Source: JAICTV01 sp034666045 | Lineage (GTDB): Bacteria; Planctomycetota; Phycisphaerae; Tepidisphaerales; Tepidisphaeraceae | Direction: 5' to 3' | Assembly: GCA_034666045.1 (NCBI GenBank) | Contig: JAXDMN010000102.1 | Location: 1-7,187 of the forward strand | DNA length: 7,187 bases | Shown: in pieces, positions 5,903 through 7,187 of the stretch | How positions within the stretch are numbered: position 1 is the stretch's first letter | Layout: each line of letters starts with the position of its first letter | Translations under genes and position numbers: made by a program | Notes under the pieces: model-generated | The model's database searches: none | What the model was told of the DNA's origin: nothing | The model's input: only the letters and a program-made list of their open reading frames with translations

Positions 5903-7040
5903 AGCAGCGGCAGCGGCACCAGGAGCGAAGAAGAGCGTGATGCTTTCCGGCATCCAGGCCGGGCGGACGGCGATCTGCACGGTCGGCCGCGAGGGGAAGG
6001 GTCTGCATTATCGCGGGTATGACATTCATGACCTGGCGACGAAGTCGACGTATGGCGAGGTCGCGTACCTGCTGCTGTACGGTGAGCTGCCGACGCGTCC
6101 GCAGCTCGAGAGTTTTCGCGGGCGGATCGTCGCGGATCGCGCGTTCCCGGAGCCGCTGCAGCGCACGCTCGAGACGCTGCCGGCGTCGGCGCATCCGATG
6201 GACGTGCTGCGGACAGCGTCGTCCTTCATCGGCTGCGTCGAGCCGGAGACCAATCCGCCAGAGCAGCAGCATCGCATCGCCGAGCGGCTGCTGGCGACGT
6301 TTCCGTCGATGCTGATGTACTGGTACCAGTTCCACCGCGCCGGCGTGCGGACCGACACGCGCAGCGACGAGCCGACGATCGCCGGGCATTTTTTACAACT
6401 GCTGCACCGAAAACCGCCGAGCGAATTGCATCGCAAGGCGCTCGACGTGACGCTGATCCTCTATGCGGAGCACGAGTTCAACGCGTCGACGTTCACCGCG
6501 CGGCAGATCACCTCGACGGCGTCGGATTTTTACTCGGCGATCACCGGGGCCATCGGCGCCCTGCGCGGCGTACTGCACGGCGGCGCCAACGAGGGGGCGA
6601 TGGAGCTGATCGACCGGTTCAAATCGCCGGATGAAGCGGAGCGCGGGATCATCGACGCGCTGGCGCGGAAGGAAAAACTGCTCGGCTTCGGGCATCCGGT
6701 CTACACGGTCGTCGATCCGCGGTCGGAGATTGTCAAAGCGCAGGCGAAGCTGCTCGCCGAAGCCGCCGGGAAACAAAATCTCTTCAACACCGCCGAGCGT
6801 ATCGAGCAGGTGATGATGCGGGAGAAGAAACTCTTCCCGAACCTCGATTTTTATGCCGCGGTCGCATATCGGCTGATGGGAATTCCGACGGCGATGTTCA
6901 CGCCGCTGTTCGTGGTTTCCCGCACGGCCGGCTGGGCGGCGCACATCATCGAGCAGCGCAGCGAGAACAAAATCATCCGCCCCGCCGCCGAATACATCGG
7001 GCCGGAGCCGCGGGCGTTTGTGGCGATGGAAAAACGCTAG
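5895..7040 (+). CDS. prpC: 2-methylcitrate synthase
   Basis: Condenses propionyl-CoA with oxaloacetate to 2-methylcitrate, the entry step of the methylcitrate cycle; citrate synthase superfamily, 381 residues, as for bacterial PrpC. The PrpC-type opening KKSVMLSGIQAGRTAICTVG (12-31) and HYRGYDIHDLA (38-48) are present. The active site is complete: H193 (YAEHEFNAS), H228 (LHGGANE), H267 (GFGHPVYT) and D318 (PNLDFY). TPLFVVSR (336-343) and GWAAHIIEQR (346-355) complete the substrate and CoA region. The N-terminus is an alanine-rich tail. The start overlaps the prpB stop by 8 bases and has a good ribosome binding site. Similarity to recalled E. coli PrpC runs along the whole length and, with prpB adjacent, favours 2-methylcitrate over citrate synthase, though such enzymes often have some citrate synthase activity. 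No prpD or acnD follows in the window. Confidence 0.94.
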   Translation: MAEAAAAAPGAKKSVMLSGIQAGRTAICTVGREGKGLHYRGYDIHDLATKSTYGEVAYLLLYGELPTRPQLESFRGRIVADRAFPEPLQRTLETLPASAHPMDVLRTASSFIGCVEPETNPPEQQHRIAERLLATFPSMLMYWYQFHRAGVRTDTRSDEPTIAGHFLQLLHRKPPSELHRKALDVTLILYAEHEFNASTFTARQITSTASDFYSAITGAIGALRGVLHGGANEGAMELIDRFKSPDEAERGIIDALARKEKLLGFGHPVYTVVDPRSEIVKAQAKLLAEAAGKQNLFNTAERIEQVMMREKKLFPNLDFYAAVAYRLMGIPTAMFTPLFVVSRTAGWAAHIIEQRSENKIIRPAAEYIGPEPRAFVAMEKR

Positions 7041-7086
7041 ATCGCGATCGATGTAATCGTCCTTCACCCGCTGTCATCCTGGGAGG

Positions 7087-7123
7087 GTGACTGAAAAGTC
7101 GTGGCATGGGCGCCTCGCTGGCC
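7087..7123. other. Two adjacent small hairpins downstream of prpC
   Basis: GTGACT-GAAA-AGTCGT (7087-7102) folds as a 6-pair stem, two pairs being G-U, with a GAAA tetraloop. Next to it, 7103-7123 gives an imperfect stem with outer GGC/GCC and inner GCG/CGC. Neither is followed by a T-run, so this is not a convincing intrinsic terminator; it may be a processing site, a degenerate intergenic repeat, or chance. The rest of 7041-7137 shows no gene; GATCGCGATC at 7040-7049 is a perfect 10-base palindrome. Confidence 0.25.
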
Positions 7124-7137
7124 TGTTCAAATCATAC

Positions 7138-7166
7138 TTGACGCGCGCCTGCGCGGGCGCTAGAAG
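7138..7166 (+). promoter_or_regulatory. Sigma70-type promoter before the right-edge gene
   Basis: TTGACG (7138-7143) and TAGAAG (7161-7166) are separated by exactly 17 bases and match the consensus at 5 and 4 of 6 positions. The -10 ends 7 bases before an ATG, so the transcript is predicted to be leaderless. This is the best complete promoter in the window. The spacer contains an inverted repeat, GCGCC-6-GGCGC (7145-7160). Confidence 0.55.
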
Positions 7167-7173
7167 CTGGCGC

Positions 7174-7187
7174 ATGGCACGCACACG
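7174..7187 (+). CDS. Start of a gene cut by the window edge
   Basis: An ATG 7 bases after the -10 hexamer opens a frame reading M-A-R-T before the window ends. Too little remains to recognise a product. It is called only because a well-spaced promoter points at it; there is no ribosome binding site, in keeping with a leaderless transcript. Confidence 0.4.

Noticed and set aside
1..7187. Search for a defence system, mobile element, CRISPR array, tRNA or riboswitch
   Set aside because: No repeat-spacer pattern, transposase or integrase motif, tRNA-like cloverleaf or conserved riboswitch core was seen; the gaps are too short (2-42 bases, plus about 130 at the right) to hold one.

Overview
This is GC-rich bacterial DNA, almost fully coding, with six complete protein genes and the first codons of a seventh. 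The host cannot be fixed from the window. High GC, a Gfo/Idh/MocA oxidoreductase with a GLDTSH nucleotide loop, and transcription-unit starts that look leaderless would suit a Planctomycetes/Verrucomicrobia-like or Acidobacteria-like soil or water bacterium, but this is a weak inference. No mobile element, CRISPR array, tRNA, rRNA or phage gene was seen.

Left half (14-4023, minus strand): one compact operon, transcribed in the order iron-dependent alcohol dehydrogenase, NAD(P)-type aldehyde dehydrogenase, glutamine-synthetase-like ligase. The gaps are 2 and 30 bases. Together the three suggest catabolism of an amine or amino alcohol through gamma-glutamylated intermediates: the ligase caps the amine, and the two dehydrogenases take an alcohol to an aldehyde and then an acid. 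The gamma-glutamyl hydrolase that would finish such a route, a transporter and a regulator are not in the window.

Centre (4024-4063): a 40-base divergent control region. Each flanking start codon is preceded by a TATC-type -10 hexamer exactly 7 bases away, so the region is symmetric about its midpoint and both transcripts would be leaderless.

Right half (4064-7040, plus strand): a Gfo/Idh/MocA-family oxidoreductase, then prpB (2-methylisocitrate lyase) and prpC (2-methylcitrate synthase), which overlap by 8 bases. PrpC joins propionyl-CoA to oxaloacetate, and PrpB splits 2-methylisocitrate into pyruvate and succinate. The dehydratase steps between them (PrpD, or AcnD plus PrpF, and an aconitase) must be encoded elsewhere. 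prpB probably has its own promoter just upstream.

Right end (7041-7187): a non-coding stretch with two small hairpins, then a -35/-10 promoter with 17-base spacing placed 7 bases before an ATG, the start of a gene cut off by the window edge.

The enzymes are ordinary. The most notable signal is the layout of gene starts: genes that begin transcription units have a -10-like hexamer 7-9 bases before the start codon and no ribosome binding site, while two of the three downstream operon genes have a Shine-Dalgarno sequence.
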